A DNA stretch of 64,000 nt, taken from positions 214,097 to 278,096 of the forward strand of contig JBFWVZ010000005.1 in NCBI GenBank assembly GCA_050246475.1. Direction: 5' to 3'. Within the stretch, counting starts at the first letter, position 1, and each line of letters opens with the position of its first letter. The notes under the pieces are model-generated. The model had not been told where the DNA came from, searched no databases, and saw nothing but the letters and a program-made list of their open reading frames with translations. The position numbers and the translations under genes are program-made. Shown here piece by piece: positions 23,989 to 32,447 of the stretch. Source of the DNA: CADEEL01 sp050246475 (GTDB taxonomy: Bacteria; Pseudomonadota; Alphaproteobacteria; Caulobacterales; Aquidulcibacteraceae).

Positions 23989-25701
23989 GTGAGCGGGCCG
24001 CCGCAAAACCCGCCGCGCGGGCCTCCCGCGCGCCCTTCGCTGGGGCGGCGATTCGAAACGCTGATGGCCGACGCCAAGGGCCAAGGCCAGCGCGCCGCGG
24101 AGGCCGGGCGCGCCGCCGCGGCCATCGCGTTGGAGCTCGATCCCAGGCTCGCGGAAGAGGCGTTCGAACGCGTGCTCGCGGCCGATCCGCTGGACGCGAT
24201 CTCGCGCTTGGCGCTGGCCCAGCTCAAGACCGATCGCGGCGACCTCGCGGCCGCGGAAGCGGATGCGGCGCGCGCGTTCGCGGAGGCTGTCGAGCAGACC
24301 GCCAAGGCGCTGGCCGCCTTCGCGCTTGGCGAGATCGCGTTGGCCCGCGGGCGCAAGGCCGAGGCGAAGAACGCCTTCGCAGCGTCGCACGATCTTTTCG
24401 AGGCGATCCTCAAGAGCGACCCCGGCGATTACGACGCGCTCAGGCACCACGCGCGCGCATGCCAGCGGCTCGCGGAGTTCACTGTCGTTGAATCGGGCGC
24501 AGCCCTAGGGCGGCTCGCGCACGCTGAAGCGCTCACTGTGCTGGAGACGCTCTCCGAACGCGAAGACGCGAAGCTCGATCTCGCGGAGGACTTGGCGCTG
24601 GGATGCGCGCGGCTGGCGGCGCTCTCCGTTGAACTCGGCGATCTTGAGTCCGCGGAGAAATGCGCCGAGGCGTGCGTCGGTTGGCGCTTGCGCCTGGCCG
24701 ATGGCGAGCCCGATGTCGCGGCATGGCGGGAGGATTTGGCCGCCGCCTACGAGGCGCAGGCCGCCGTCGAGCTTTTGACGCGACGCTATCTGCAGGCGCG
24801 TGAATCCTGCGACCGCGCGATCAAGCTGCGTGTCGGGATCGCGGCGGCCGCGCCGCACGATGCGCGCCGGCGGCGCTTGCTTGCCGCGTCGTGGCGGCTC
24901 TCGGCGCAGTGCGCCGCGCGTGTCGAGGAATGGGCGCACGCAAAGAATGCCGCCGCGCAGGCGCGCGCGCTGGCGGAGCGCGACGGGAGCGAAGCCGGCG
25001 TCAAGGCGCTCTACACGGCGTTGCTGCTCGAAGGCGACATCGCACTCAAGGCGCACGATCTCGAGGGCGCGCGCCAGGCGTTCGCCCAAGCATGCGAGTT
25101 TGCACAGAGCCATGTCGAGCGCGATCCGGAATGGACGCCGCTCCTTGCCGCCGCCTGGGAGCGGCTGGGCGATGTGGGCGCGGCCGCAGCGCGCCACGCC
25201 GGCGCGCGCGACGCTTTCGCCCGCGCACGCGCGCTCCTCGGCGCGAGCGACAAGAAGGCCGATGCGCGCCTCTCCTTGAAGGCGGGCGAAGCCGCCCTCG
25301 CCGCGGGAGACCGCGACGGCGCGCGCACGGCATTCACTCAATCCTGCAGCGTGCGGCTCGCGCTCGTCGAAGCAAGCCCAAACGATTTCAAACTGGCGCG
25401 AGATCTGGCCGTAGGGATGGAGCGCATCGGGCTCCTGGCCCAAAGCGCGGGGGACAAGAAACTAGCCCGCGCCGCTTGGCGCGACGAGCTGAAGATCGCC
25501 GACGCGCTCATGGTGGCGACGCCGCGCGACGAGGCCGCGATCCGTTTCTGCGCGATCGTGCACGCGCACATCGTAACGCTCGAAGAGACGGATATGCACG
25601 CGCACCGCGCGGACGCCTTCGCGCTCCTCGATCAGCTCGAAGCGATGGGAAAATTGAGCGAGAACGATAAGGCCCTGCGCGCCCGCCTGGAGCGCGCCTG
25701 A
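23989..25701 (+). CDS. Large TPR-like repeat protein of unknown function
   Basis: A 570-residue, Ala-rich, all-helical protein with a GTG start. It is built of about a dozen helix-turn-helix units: for example DPLDAISRLALAQLKTDRGD, LGEIALARGRKAEAKNAFAA, WERLGDVGAAAARHAGARDA and ERIGLLAQSAGDKKLARAAW. No signal peptide or membrane segment, so a cytoplasmic scaffold. It interrupts the ftsZ-lpxC run on the opposite strand. The partner is unknown; I see no catalytic domain. Confidence 0.75.
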   Translation: MSGPPQNPPRGPPARPSLGRRFETLMADAKGQGQRAAEAGRAAAAIALELDPRLAEEAFERVLAADPLDAISRLALAQLKTDRGDLAAAEADAARAFAEAVEQTAKALAAFALGEIALARGRKAEAKNAFAASHDLFEAILKSDPGDYDALRHHARACQRLAEFTVVESGAALGRLAHAEALTVLETLSEREDAKLDLAEDLALGCARLAALSVELGDLESAEKCAEACVGWRLRLADGEPDVAAWREDLAAAYEAQAAVELLTRRYLQARESCDRAIKLRVGIAAAAPHDARRRRLLAASWRLSAQCAARVEEWAHAKNAAAQARALAERDGSEAGVKALYTALLLEGDIALKAHDLEGARQAFAQACEFAQSHVERDPEWTPLLAAAWERLGDVGAAAARHAGARDAFARARALLGASDKKADARLSLKAGEAALAAGDRDGARTAFTQSCSVRLALVEASPNDFKLARDLAVGMERIGLLAQSAGDKKLARAAWRDELKIADALMVATPRDEAAIRFCAIVHAHIVTLEETDMHAHRADAFALLDQLEAMGKLSENDKALRARLERA

Positions 25702-25733
25702 AGCGCGCGCCAAGCGAGGGCGCTTCGGGCGCG

Positions 25734-26048
25734 CTACCAGATAACCTCAAAGCAGCCGCGCGCCGAGCCGAGCGTCTTTGCGCCGTCCGCGGCGGAGACT
25801 TCGAACATCGTGTCGTCGATGAACATCGAGCCGCTGGCTTCCGTGCTGAAGCGCTTGCCCGCCTTGCCGACAACGGAAACGCCCTGAGCGTTTTGCTCAA
25901 CCCTCACTTTGATCTTCCATTTGCCGACGCGGATCCATTGCTCCTCTTCGTTGCGGCGGGAGAAGAGTTCGGGATCGATGGAGATGCGCGGAACGCGCGT
26001 GGGTGACTTTTCGTCATCCCAGAGCAGAAAATTGTCGAGATGGATCAT
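25734..26048 (-). CDS. Conserved hypothetical protein downstream of ftsZ
   Basis: A 104-residue, strand-rich protein that I do not recognise: DNFLLWDDEKSPTRVPRISI, then WIRVGKWKIKVRVEQNAQGV and a final ARGCFEVIW. No signal or membrane segment. The start has a near-perfect AGGAGG five bases before the ATG. It lies 65 bases after ftsZ in the same direction, so it may share its transcript. Convergent with the TPR gene. Confidence 0.7.
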   Translation of the reverse strand: MIHLDNFLLWDDEKSPTRVPRISIDPELFSRRNEEEQWIRVGKWKIKVRVEQNAQGVSVVGKAGKRFSTEASGSMFIDDTMFEVSAADGAKTLGSARGCFEVIW

Positions 26049-26113
26049 CTGCGCCTCCTATGCGGGTTGATGCAACCTTTAGTTGCATATCCGCAATGAG
26101 AACGCAAACGCGC

Positions 26114-27406
26114 CTATCGCTGGTTCATCTGGCGGCGCAGAAAGGCTGGGATCTCAAGCTCTTCATCGAGCGCGGGATCGATCGGTTCTTGAGGCTGGCG
26201 GCCCGCCGGCTCGCGCCGCGGCGGCGGCGGATCGTCCTGGCCGGATTTCATCCACCCGAAGAGGCTGAAGCCGCGCCGCTCGGGTTCGCTTTCAGCGATG
26301 GCGAAGCTCGGGCGCTCTTCTTCCTCATAGACGCTGGCGGCGCTGTCGAACGCGGCGGCGCGATCTTCGAGTGAGAAGCGGCGCGACGGCGCTTCCGCCG
26401 CACGGCGCGCGGGCTGCACGATCGTCTGCTGCGAGACGATGGCCTCGTCATCAATGCCCGTGGCGACGACCGAAACGCGGATGCGGCCTTCGAGCGCCTG
26501 ATCGAACGTCGAGCCCAGGATGATGTTGGCGTTGGGATCGACCTCGGCGCGAATTTCGTTCGCGGCGGCGTCAACCTCGTACAAGGTCATGTCGAAGCCG
26601 CCGGTGATGTTGATGAGCACGCCCTTGGCGCCGCGCATCGAGACGATGTCCAAGAGCGGGTTGGTGATGGCGCCGTGCGCGGCGTCGAGCGCGCGGTTGT
26701 GCCCCTCGCCTTCGCCGGTGCCCATCATCGCGGTGCCCATCTCGGCCATCACAGTGCGGACGTCGGCGAAGTCGAGATTGATGAGGCCGGGCATGACCAT
26801 GAGATCGGTGACGCCGCGGACGCCCGAATAGAGCACCTGATCCGCCATCTGGAACGCCTCGGCGAAGGTCGTGCGCTCATTGGCGATGCGGAAGAGGTTC
26901 TGGTTCGGGATGACGATCAGCGTATCGACGTGCTTGCGCAGCTCCTGCACGCCCTGCTCGGCCAGCACCATCCGGCGCTGCCCTTCGAAGTGGAACGGCT
27001 TGGTGACGACCGCGATCGTCAGGATGCCGCGCTCACGCGCCGCGCGCGCGATGACGGGCGCCGCGCCCGTGCCGGTGCCGCCGCCCATGCCGGCCGCGAC
27101 GAAGACCATGTGCGCGCCGTCGAGAAACTCCGCGATCTCGGCGACGCTCTCCTGCGCGGCGGCCTGCCCGACCTCGGGACGCGCTCCCGCGCCCAGCCCC
27201 TCGGTAATGGCTTGGCCGAGCTGGATGCGATGGGGCGTGCGTGCGCGCAGCAGCGCCTGCGCGTCCGTGTTGGCGACGACGAACTCGACGCCCGCCAGAT
27301 TGGCGTCGATCATGTTGTTGACGGCGTTTCCGCCGGCGCCGCCGACGCCGAAGACAACGATCCGCGGCCTCAACTCGCTCACGCCGGCCGCGCTATTCTG
27401 GTTCAT
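26114..27406 (-). CDS. ftsZ: Cell division GTPase FtsZ
   Basis: FtsZ polymerises into the division ring. The GTP-binding signature GMGGGTGTGAAP covers residues 107-117, with VFGVGGAGGNAVNNMI and VVANTDAQAL before it and the T7 catalytic loop NLDFADVRTVM. The C-terminal peptide EELEIPAFLRRQMNQR, for FtsA and other partners, is intact. At 430 residues it is shorter than the 508-residue Caulobacter protein because the disordered linker is only about 100 residues. The ribosome site (CTGGAG) is clear. A CtrA-like box and a GANTC site lie upstream, so it probably has its own cell-cycle promoter despite following ftsA. Confidence 0.97.
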   Translation of the reverse strand: MNQNSAAGVSELRPRIVVFGVGGAGGNAVNNMIDANLAGVEFVVANTDAQALLRARTPHRIQLGQAITEGLGAGARPEVGQAAAQESVAEIAEFLDGAHMVFVAAGMGGGTGTGAAPVIARAARERGILTIAVVTKPFHFEGQRRMVLAEQGVQELRKHVDTLIVIPNQNLFRIANERTTFAEAFQMADQVLYSGVRGVTDLMVMPGLINLDFADVRTVMAEMGTAMMGTGEGEGHNRALDAAHGAITNPLLDIVSMRGAKGVLINITGGFDMTLYEVDAAANEIRAEVDPNANIILGSTFDQALEGRIRVSVVATGIDDEAIVSQQTIVQPARRAAEAPSRRFSLEDRAAAFDSAASVYEEEERPSFAIAESEPERRGFSLFGWMKSGQDDPPPPRREPAGRQPQEPIDPALDEELEIPAFLRRQMNQR

Positions 27407-27427
27407 CCGCTGCTCCAGGGGACGTTC

Positions 27428-27432
27428 GAATC
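27428..27432. promoter_or_regulatory. GANTC (CcrM methylation) site before ftsZ
   Basis: GAATC lies 22 bases before the ftsZ ATG. CcrM methylates GANTC in Caulobacter-type bacteria, and ftsZ there needs this methylation for full expression. Confidence 0.45.
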
Positions 27433-27484
27433 CCCAGCCCGCGCTAATGTGCGCTAGGGAACATGTGTTTTCCAGGGCGCGCGC

Positions 27485-27499
27485 TTAACACACCGCTAA
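27485..27499. promoter_or_regulatory. CtrA-like box upstream of ftsZ
   Basis: On the plus strand TTAA-N7-CTAA, which reads TTAG-N7-TTAA toward ftsZ; one base from the CtrA consensus TTAA-N7-TTAA. It starts about 79 bases before the ftsZ ATG, in the 134-base gap after ftsA. CtrA represses ftsZ in Caulobacter. Confidence 0.6.
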
Positions 27500-27540
27500 T
27501 TCTTTCAGCATTGCGATTGCGCAAGAATGGCGCGCGCGGC

Positions 27541-28848
27541 TCAGAAATTGTCCTTGAGCCAGGCCCATGCGCGCGAAGCCGCAGCCGTGGCCGCGCGGCT
27601 CACCTCACGCAAGCTCGGCTCGTAAGCCTGCGCTTCAGCGGCTTCGGGCGGGCGGTCGAGGCGCCAGCGAAGCAACCCGGCTGCGGTGGTGAAGGCCGCG
27701 CCCGCTTGGCCGGCATCGATATCGTTGACGCCCATTGGGCGCCCAATGCGGACTGGCAGACCCAGCAGCTCTTGCGCGACTTCGCGCGCGCCCGCGATTT
27801 GAGCGCCTCCACCGGTGAGGATGGCGCGCTGCGGTGCGCGGTTGGCGCCCAAGCGCGCCTCCGCCACGCGGGCGCGCGCCAACAGAATCGTCTCACGGAA
27901 GCGCGGGGCGAGCGCATCGTGGATCGTCTTTTTCGCGATGATCTGCGCTTCGAGACGCCCGTCGTCGCCGACGCGGGGAGCTTCCAGCGCTTCGCGCGGA
28001 TCGTAGGCGCCGCCGACGACGCCGTGCAGCAGCTTGGCGCGCTCCGCGGCCGGAAAAGTCGCGCCCAGAGCCTTGGCGAGATCGCGCGTCATCCGCGCGC
28101 CCCCGATCGGCACATGATCGACATGGACGAGGCCTTCCGCGCACAGCACCGCGACGCCCGCGCCGCCCGCGCCAAGATCGATCACCAGCACGCCTTGCGC
28201 GCGTTCTTCGTCGGTCGCCGCGCCAAGTGCGGCGGCATAAGGCGCCGCGACGATGTCGGCGGGTTCGACGCCCGCGGCGCGGATGCATTGGCGCAGCGCA
28301 TCGACCGCTTGGCCGGGCGCGGTGACGATGCAGGCTTCGACCGTGAGCGTCGAGCCCTGGCGGCCGCGCGGATCGGAAACGAGCGCGCCGCCGTCAATCG
28401 AATAGCCGAGCGGCGCAACGTGCAGCGCGGCCTTGCCCGGCGCGGGCGCCGCATGGATTGCCGCGGCGAGCGCGGCTTGCGCCTCGCGCACGCCGATTTC
28501 GGTTCCGCGCACACGCGCTTGTCCGCGCACGATGCGTGCGTGGAGACCGGGGCCGGAATAGCAGGCGACGACTTCGCGGATGCTTTCCTCCGCACCGCGT
28601 TCGGCCTCATCGATGGCGATGCGGATGGAGCGCGCGCAGGATTCGAAATCGGCCGCGCCGCTCGCGGCGCTGGTGGCTTGGATGCCGGCGCCGATCACGT
28701 CGAGCGGGCGGCCACGCTGGCCCGGCGCGGTGCAGCTCATGGGCGTGGCGAGACAAACCGTCTTGGCGCAGCCGACATCGAGCGCGGCGGCCAGAACCGC
28801 GCGTGATTTTTCAACGCGATGCGGCGCGGGAGCGAGATCGAGCGCCAT
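27541..28848 (-). CDS. ftsA: Division protein FtsA
   Basis: FtsA is the actin-like ATPase that tethers FtsZ to the membrane. Across 435 residues it shows the actin fold: ALDVGCAKTVCLATP near the N-terminus, the 1C subdomain, VLVIDLGAGGAGVAVLCAEG (phosphate 2), AILTGGGAQIAGAREVAQEL (adenosine motif), and a C-terminal amphipathic helix (ASRAWAWLKDNF) for membrane binding. The ATG shares a base with the ftsQ stop (TGATG), so the two are coupled. Slightly divergent N-terminus (many Ala and Arg), but the order ddl-ftsQ-ftsA-ftsZ makes it sure. Confidence 0.93.
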   Translation of the reverse strand: MALDLAPAPHRVEKSRAVLAAALDVGCAKTVCLATPMSCTAPGQRGRPLDVIGAGIQATSAASGAADFESCARSIRIAIDEAERGAEESIREVVACYSGPGLHARIVRGQARVRGTEIGVREAQAALAAAIHAAPAPGKAALHVAPLGYSIDGGALVSDPRGRQGSTLTVEACIVTAPGQAVDALRQCIRAAGVEPADIVAAPYAAALGAATDEERAQGVLVIDLGAGGAGVAVLCAEGLVHVDHVPIGGARMTRDLAKALGATFPAAERAKLLHGVVGGAYDPREALEAPRVGDDGRLEAQIIAKKTIHDALAPRFRETILLARARVAEARLGANRAPQRAILTGGGAQIAGAREVAQELLGLPVRIGRPMGVNDIDAGQAGAAFTTAAGLLRWRLDRPPEAAEAQAYEPSLREVSRAATAAASRAWAWLKDNF

Positions 28849-29774
28849 CAGACTTCACCGCGCTCGCGCCGCGCGCCGGCGAGATAGGGATGCACACGCA
28901 CGGCCGCGCGGCCGGGCAAGCGCAAATCGATGCGATAAACAGGGCGGTCGAGCAACACGTAGCGTTGTTGCAGACGCTCAAGCGATGCCAGTGCGGAGAC
29001 AGGATCGTTCTCCGGCAGCGCGACGGTCGCGCCGGTGTTCAAGCGCAGATTCCAGCGGCGATCGCCGACGCGCACGATGGCGCGCGTGCGCCGCCGCGTT
29101 TCAGGCAGACGCTCCAACGCATTGAGCAGCGGCGCGGCGGCAGGGCCGGCGCCCTCGCCCACGACAAGCGGCAGATCGAGATTGTCCGCCACGCGCTCGG
29201 CGAAGAGACGCTCGCCCAGATGATCGATCACGGAGACGACGCCATTCTCCTGCCAGCGCGCGAAGGCGGCGCGGCGCACCACGTCGATGCGGATCGTGGA
29301 GGGGAAGAGGCGCCGCACGCTCGCGCGCGAAACCCAGTCGAGGCTTTCGATGTCTGTCTGCAGTTCACGCGGATCGACCGCGATAAGTGAGCGGCGATTT
29401 TCCGGCAGGATGAGTGCGCGGATTTCATCGGCGCGCGCGCCTTCGACGCCGGCGATCTCCACGTGATCGACTGAGAATCCGATGCCGTCGGCGGTGCGAT
29501 CCGCGGCGACGGCGGCCGCCTCGCGCACGTCGAACAGCGAACCGCCGATGAAGGTCGCCCCCGCGATCGCGAAGCCGATGGTGAAGACGGTGAGCGCAGC
29601 CGCGATCGCCAAGCCGCGCTTGGTGACCTGCGGGCGCTCCATCGCGCCCTCGCGGTCAAGCGCCAGCGTCGCCAGACGCGGCGTGCCTTTGGCGCGCGGC
29701 TTCGGCGGCTCCGGCGGCTCGTAATAGGCAGGCTGGCGCCGTTTCGTCGTACGGCGGCCTCTCACCGGGGCCAT
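28848..29774 (-). CDS. ftsQ: Division protein FtsQ
   Basis: FtsQ links early and late divisome proteins in the membrane and periplasm. The protein of about 308 residues has a basic cytoplasmic tail, one membrane helix (GLAIAAALTVFTIGFAIAGA), a POTRA domain (VDHVEIAGVEGARADEIRAL) and a beta domain ending in LPGRAAVRVHPYL. The start at 29774 is well supported by GGAGG seven bases upstream; a start at 29795 would lack this. It overlaps the end of ddl by 13 bases, so translation is coupled. Confidence 0.93.
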   Translation of the reverse strand: MAPVRGRRTTKRRQPAYYEPPEPPKPRAKGTPRLATLALDREGAMERPQVTKRGLAIAAALTVFTIGFAIAGATFIGGSLFDVREAAAVAADRTADGIGFSVDHVEIAGVEGARADEIRALILPENRRSLIAVDPRELQTDIESLDWVSRASVRRLFPSTIRIDVVRRAAFARWQENGVVSVIDHLGERLFAERVADNLDLPLVVGEGAGPAAAPLLNALERLPETRRRTRAIVRVGDRRWNLRLNTGATVALPENDPVSALASLERLQQRYVLLDRPVYRIDLRLPGRAAVRVHPYLAGARRERGEV

Positions 29775-30685
29775 GAGGCGTCCTCCAGGATCCACTCCAC
29801 CAATTGATCGAAGCTCATCCCCGCATGCGCCGCCTGCTCCGGCGCCAATGACGTGGGCGTCATGCCGGGCTGCGTGTTCACTTCGAGAATGACGAGCTGG
29901 TTTTTCTTCGGGTCGTAACGGAAATCGCTGCGCGTCACGCCCCGGCAGCCGAGGCAGGTGTGCGCGAGTTCCGCCGCGCGCATCATGCGGTGCGCCGCTT
30001 CTGACGAGATATTCGCGGGGACTTCATGGCGCGAGCCGCCCTCGGCGTATTTCGCATCGAAATCGTACCAATCGCCGGCGGGCAAAATTTCGGTCACGGT
30101 CAAGGCGCGCGCGCCGGTTGGTTCGCCCATGACGGCGACAGTCAATTCGAGGCCGTCGACGAATTCTTCGACCAGCACTTCTTCGCCAAAGGACCAATCG
30201 GGATCGAGCAATTGTTCGGGCGGGCGGTTGGCGCCTTGGCGCACGATGAAGATGCCGACGGACGATCCCTGCGCATTGGGCTTCACGACATAGGGCGGAT
30301 CCATCGGGTGCGCGCGCGCCGCATCGCGGCGCTGCATCAAACGCCCGTCCGCGAGCGGCAAGCCGGCCTGCGCGAAGATGGCTTTCGACTTCGCCTTGTC
30401 CATCGCGATGGACGAGGCGAGCACCCCTGAGTGCGTGTAGGGAAGCTTCAGATAGTCGAGCACGCCTTGCGTGCGCCCATCCTCGCCCCATTCGCCGTGC
30501 AGTGCGTTGAAAACGGCGTCCGGCTTCAGATGCCGAAGCCGTTCGATCCAATCCTCCGCCTGCGGATCGATCTCGTGAACCTCATGCCCGAGGCGCTTCA
30601 ACGCGGCCGCGCATTCGCGCCCGGAGACGAGGCTCACGGGCCGTTCGGGGCTCAAGCCCCCGAGAAGAACACCCACCCGCGCCAT
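29762..30685 (-). CDS. ddl: D-alanine--D-alanine ligase
   Basis: Ddl makes the D-Ala-D-Ala dipeptide of peptidoglycan precursors with ATP. ATP-grasp features: VGVLLGGLSPERPVSLVSG at the start, FNALHGEWGEDGRTQGVLDY, PYTHSGVLASSIAMDKAKSK, VKPNAQGSSVGI (the serine lid) and the metal-binding LEVNTQPGMTPTSLAPEQ. From the ATG at 30685 it is 307 residues with a GGAG eight bases upstream; an ATG at 30718 adds 11 charged residues. It starts the ddl-ftsQ-ftsA block, cut off from murB by a TIR-like gene on the other strand. Confidence 0.95.
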   Translation of the reverse strand: MARVGVLLGGLSPERPVSLVSGRECAAALKRLGHEVHEIDPQAEDWIERLRHLKPDAVFNALHGEWGEDGRTQGVLDYLKLPYTHSGVLASSIAMDKAKSKAIFAQAGLPLADGRLMQRRDAARAHPMDPPYVVKPNAQGSSVGIFIVRQGANRPPEQLLDPDWSFGEEVLVEEFVDGLELTVAVMGEPTGARALTVTEILPAGDWYDFDAKYAEGGSRHEVPANISSEAAHRMMRAAELAHTCLGCRGVTRSDFRYDPKKNQLVILEVNTQPGMTPTSLAPEQAAHAGMSFDQLVEWILEDASWPR

Positions 30686-30996
30686 TTCGCGCTCGCTCCG
30701 TTCTGGAAAACGCATCACGCCAGACCAGGGTTAAGGCGATGTTGTGTCGGCAGAAAATTCCTGCACGAAATCGCTGATTTTTATGGTGAATTTTGCGTTG
30801 CGCGCGGCGCGAAGGTGAACGCGCGTAAACCGTGTTTCGCCAAGCGCTTCCAGTGCCCGCTAGGGCTTGTGCATCGAACCGGCACAGGCGCCCGCATCTT
30901 GGGCGCCGCAGATTTTCACCATGCACGTTCACTTCATCTTGGTTGCGAAAACCACCGCGCGCCCGCACGCACGGGCGCGACCGGGAGGCGATAGGC
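30686..30996. other. Divergent intergenic region (about 310 bases) between ddl and the TIR-like gene
   Basis: It must hold promoters for both directions. An AT-rich patch around 30755-30800 stands out from the GC-rich background and is the best candidate. No open frame inside looks real. A single TTAA (30729-30732) is present but no CtrA pair. Confidence 0.45.
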
Positions 30997-31536
30997 ATGG
31001 GAACGATTCTGGTGGCGCATGCGCCGGCGGCTGAAGCGCGCGCGGCGCGCGTGCGCGAGAAGCTCGCGGGCCTCGGCTACACGATCAAAGAAGCCCTTCC
31101 CGCCCCGGGCGCCTTCGCGCAGCGCCAACTCAACGGCGCGATCGATAAAGCGCAATGCGTGCTGGTGCTCTGGTCCAAGGAGGCGCCCGCCGCGCCGGGC
31201 ATGATCGCGGCGGCGGCGCGCGCGCAAGCGGCAGGCAAACTCGCGCTCGCGCGTTTGGATAAGGCGGCGCCGCCCGTGCGCATCCGCACGGCGGCGGCCG
31301 ATCTCTCCGCATGGATGGGCCGCGAAACGCGCGCGTGGAAGAGCCTGCTCGCGCGCTTGCCCGCGCTTGGGAAATCCACGGCGAACGCGAAGCCCGCGCC
31401 CACGCGCAGCATTGCGCCTTCACTTGCAGCGTCCGCGCCCGCGAAGAAGAAAAGCGGCGCCGGGATCTGGATCGGTCTGTTGCTGGCAACTCTTGCCGCA
31501 GGCGGCGCGGCAGCGGCGTATTTCTATCTGTCCTAG
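30997..31536 (+). CDS. TIR-like membrane protein, catalytic glutamate absent
   Basis: A 179-residue protein. The first 85 residues follow the TIR pattern (TILVAHAPAAEARAARVREK, a strand-helix array, QCVLVLWSKEAPAAPGMIAA), but the position matching E73 of the TIR protein at 9165-10235 is alanine, so NADase activity is not expected. A Lys/Pro/Ala linker leads to one C-terminal membrane helix (GIWIGLLLATLAAGGAAAAY) with a three-residue tail: a tail-anchored layout with the TIR part in the cytoplasm. GGGAGG precedes the ATG. It sits on the opposite strand inside the dcw cluster and overlaps murB's stop by 4 bases. Confidence 0.75.
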   Translation: MGTILVAHAPAAEARAARVREKLAGLGYTIKEALPAPGAFAQRQLNGAIDKAQCVLVLWSKEAPAAPGMIAAAARAQAAGKLALARLDKAAPPVRIRTAAADLSAWMGRETRAWKSLLARLPALGKSTANAKPAPTRSIAPSLAASAPAKKKSGAGIWIGLLLATLAAGGAAAAYFYLS

Positions 31537-32447
31537 GTTGCGCGCCCGAGCCGCTTGATCTCCCACTCAAGCTCGACGCCGAAGGCTTCGCGCACCTTGG
31601 CGCGGACTTCTTCGCCGAGGCCTTCGATATCGGCGGCGCGCGCTTCGCCGGTGTTGATCAAGAAGTTCGCGTGCTTCTCGCTCACTTGCGCGCCGCCCAA
31701 ACGCGCGCCGCGCATGCCAGCGCGATCGACGAATTTCCACGCGCTCTCGCCCGGCGGATTCTTGAAGGTGGAGCCGCCCGTTTTCTCGCGAATGGGCTGG
31801 GAGCTTTCGCGCTGCGCGGTGATCTCGGCCATCTTCGCCGTAACGGCCTCGGGCGTGCTCGCTTCGCCCTGATAAAGCGCATCGAGGAAGATCATCCCGC
31901 CCGGCAACGCGTTCCTGCGATAGGTGAAGCCGAAGTCTGCGGCGGGGATCGCCACGATCGAGCCGTCCCGCTTCATCGCGCGCGCGGAGATGAGCACATC
32001 CTTCGTCTCGCGCCCATAGCAGCCCGCGTTCATGGTGAGCGCGCCGCCGATCGTGCCGGGCACGCCGACGTAGAACTCCAAGCCGCCGATGCCCGCTTTC
32101 GCCGCAGCGCGCGCGACGTTTGCATCCAAGGCGCCGGCGCCGGCGCGCACCTGCGCGTTGGGCAAAGCTTCGACGCTGGCGAACGCGCGGCCCATCAAGC
32201 GGATGACGACGCCTTCGATGCCGCCGTCCCGGATGATGACGTTGGAGCCGACGCCTAAAGGCAGGATTGAAACATCATCCGGCAGCGCACGAAGGAAGAC
32301 GGCGAGATCCTCTTCGTCCGCTGGAATGAAAAGCGCATCCGCGGGGCCGCCGACGCGAAACCACGTGTAAGGCGCAAGCGCCGCGCCGCGCTCAAGCGCT
32401 CCGCGCGTTTGCGGCCATTCACGCTCATCGCTCTTCGGAAGACTCAA
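31533..32447 (-). CDS. murB: UDP-N-acetylenolpyruvoylglucosamine reductase
   Basis: MurB reduces UDP-GlcNAc-enolpyruvate to UDP-MurNAc with NADPH and FAD. The 304-residue, short (type II) enzyme shows the FAD-binding region WFRVGGPADALF, GVGSNVIIRDGG, FYVGVPGTIGGALTMNAGCYG, and the substrate region TGGSTFKNPPGESAWKFVD then VSEKHANFLINTG. Its ATG overlaps the Uma2 gene stop by 4 bases. In other alphaproteobacteria murB lies between murC and ddl; here 5.5 kb of other genes separate it from murC. Confidence 0.95.
   Translation of the reverse strand: MSLPKSDEREWPQTRGALERGAALAPYTWFRVGGPADALFIPADEEDLAVFLRALPDDVSILPLGVGSNVIIRDGGIEGVVIRLMGRAFASVEALPNAQVRAGAGALDANVARAAAKAGIGGLEFYVGVPGTIGGALTMNAGCYGRETKDVLISARAMKRDGSIVAIPAADFGFTYRRNALPGGMIFLDALYQGEASTPEAVTAKMAEITAQRESSQPIREKTGGSTFKNPPGESAWKFVDRAGMRGARLGGAQVSEKHANFLINTGEARAADIEGLGEEVRAKVREAFGVELEWEIKRLGRAT

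Noticed and set aside
27421..27440. GTTCGAATCCCC, looking like the T loop and 3' end of a tRNA
   Set aside because: No acceptor stem, D or anticodon arm can be built around it; it falls in the ftsZ leader. It is better read as the GANTC site.
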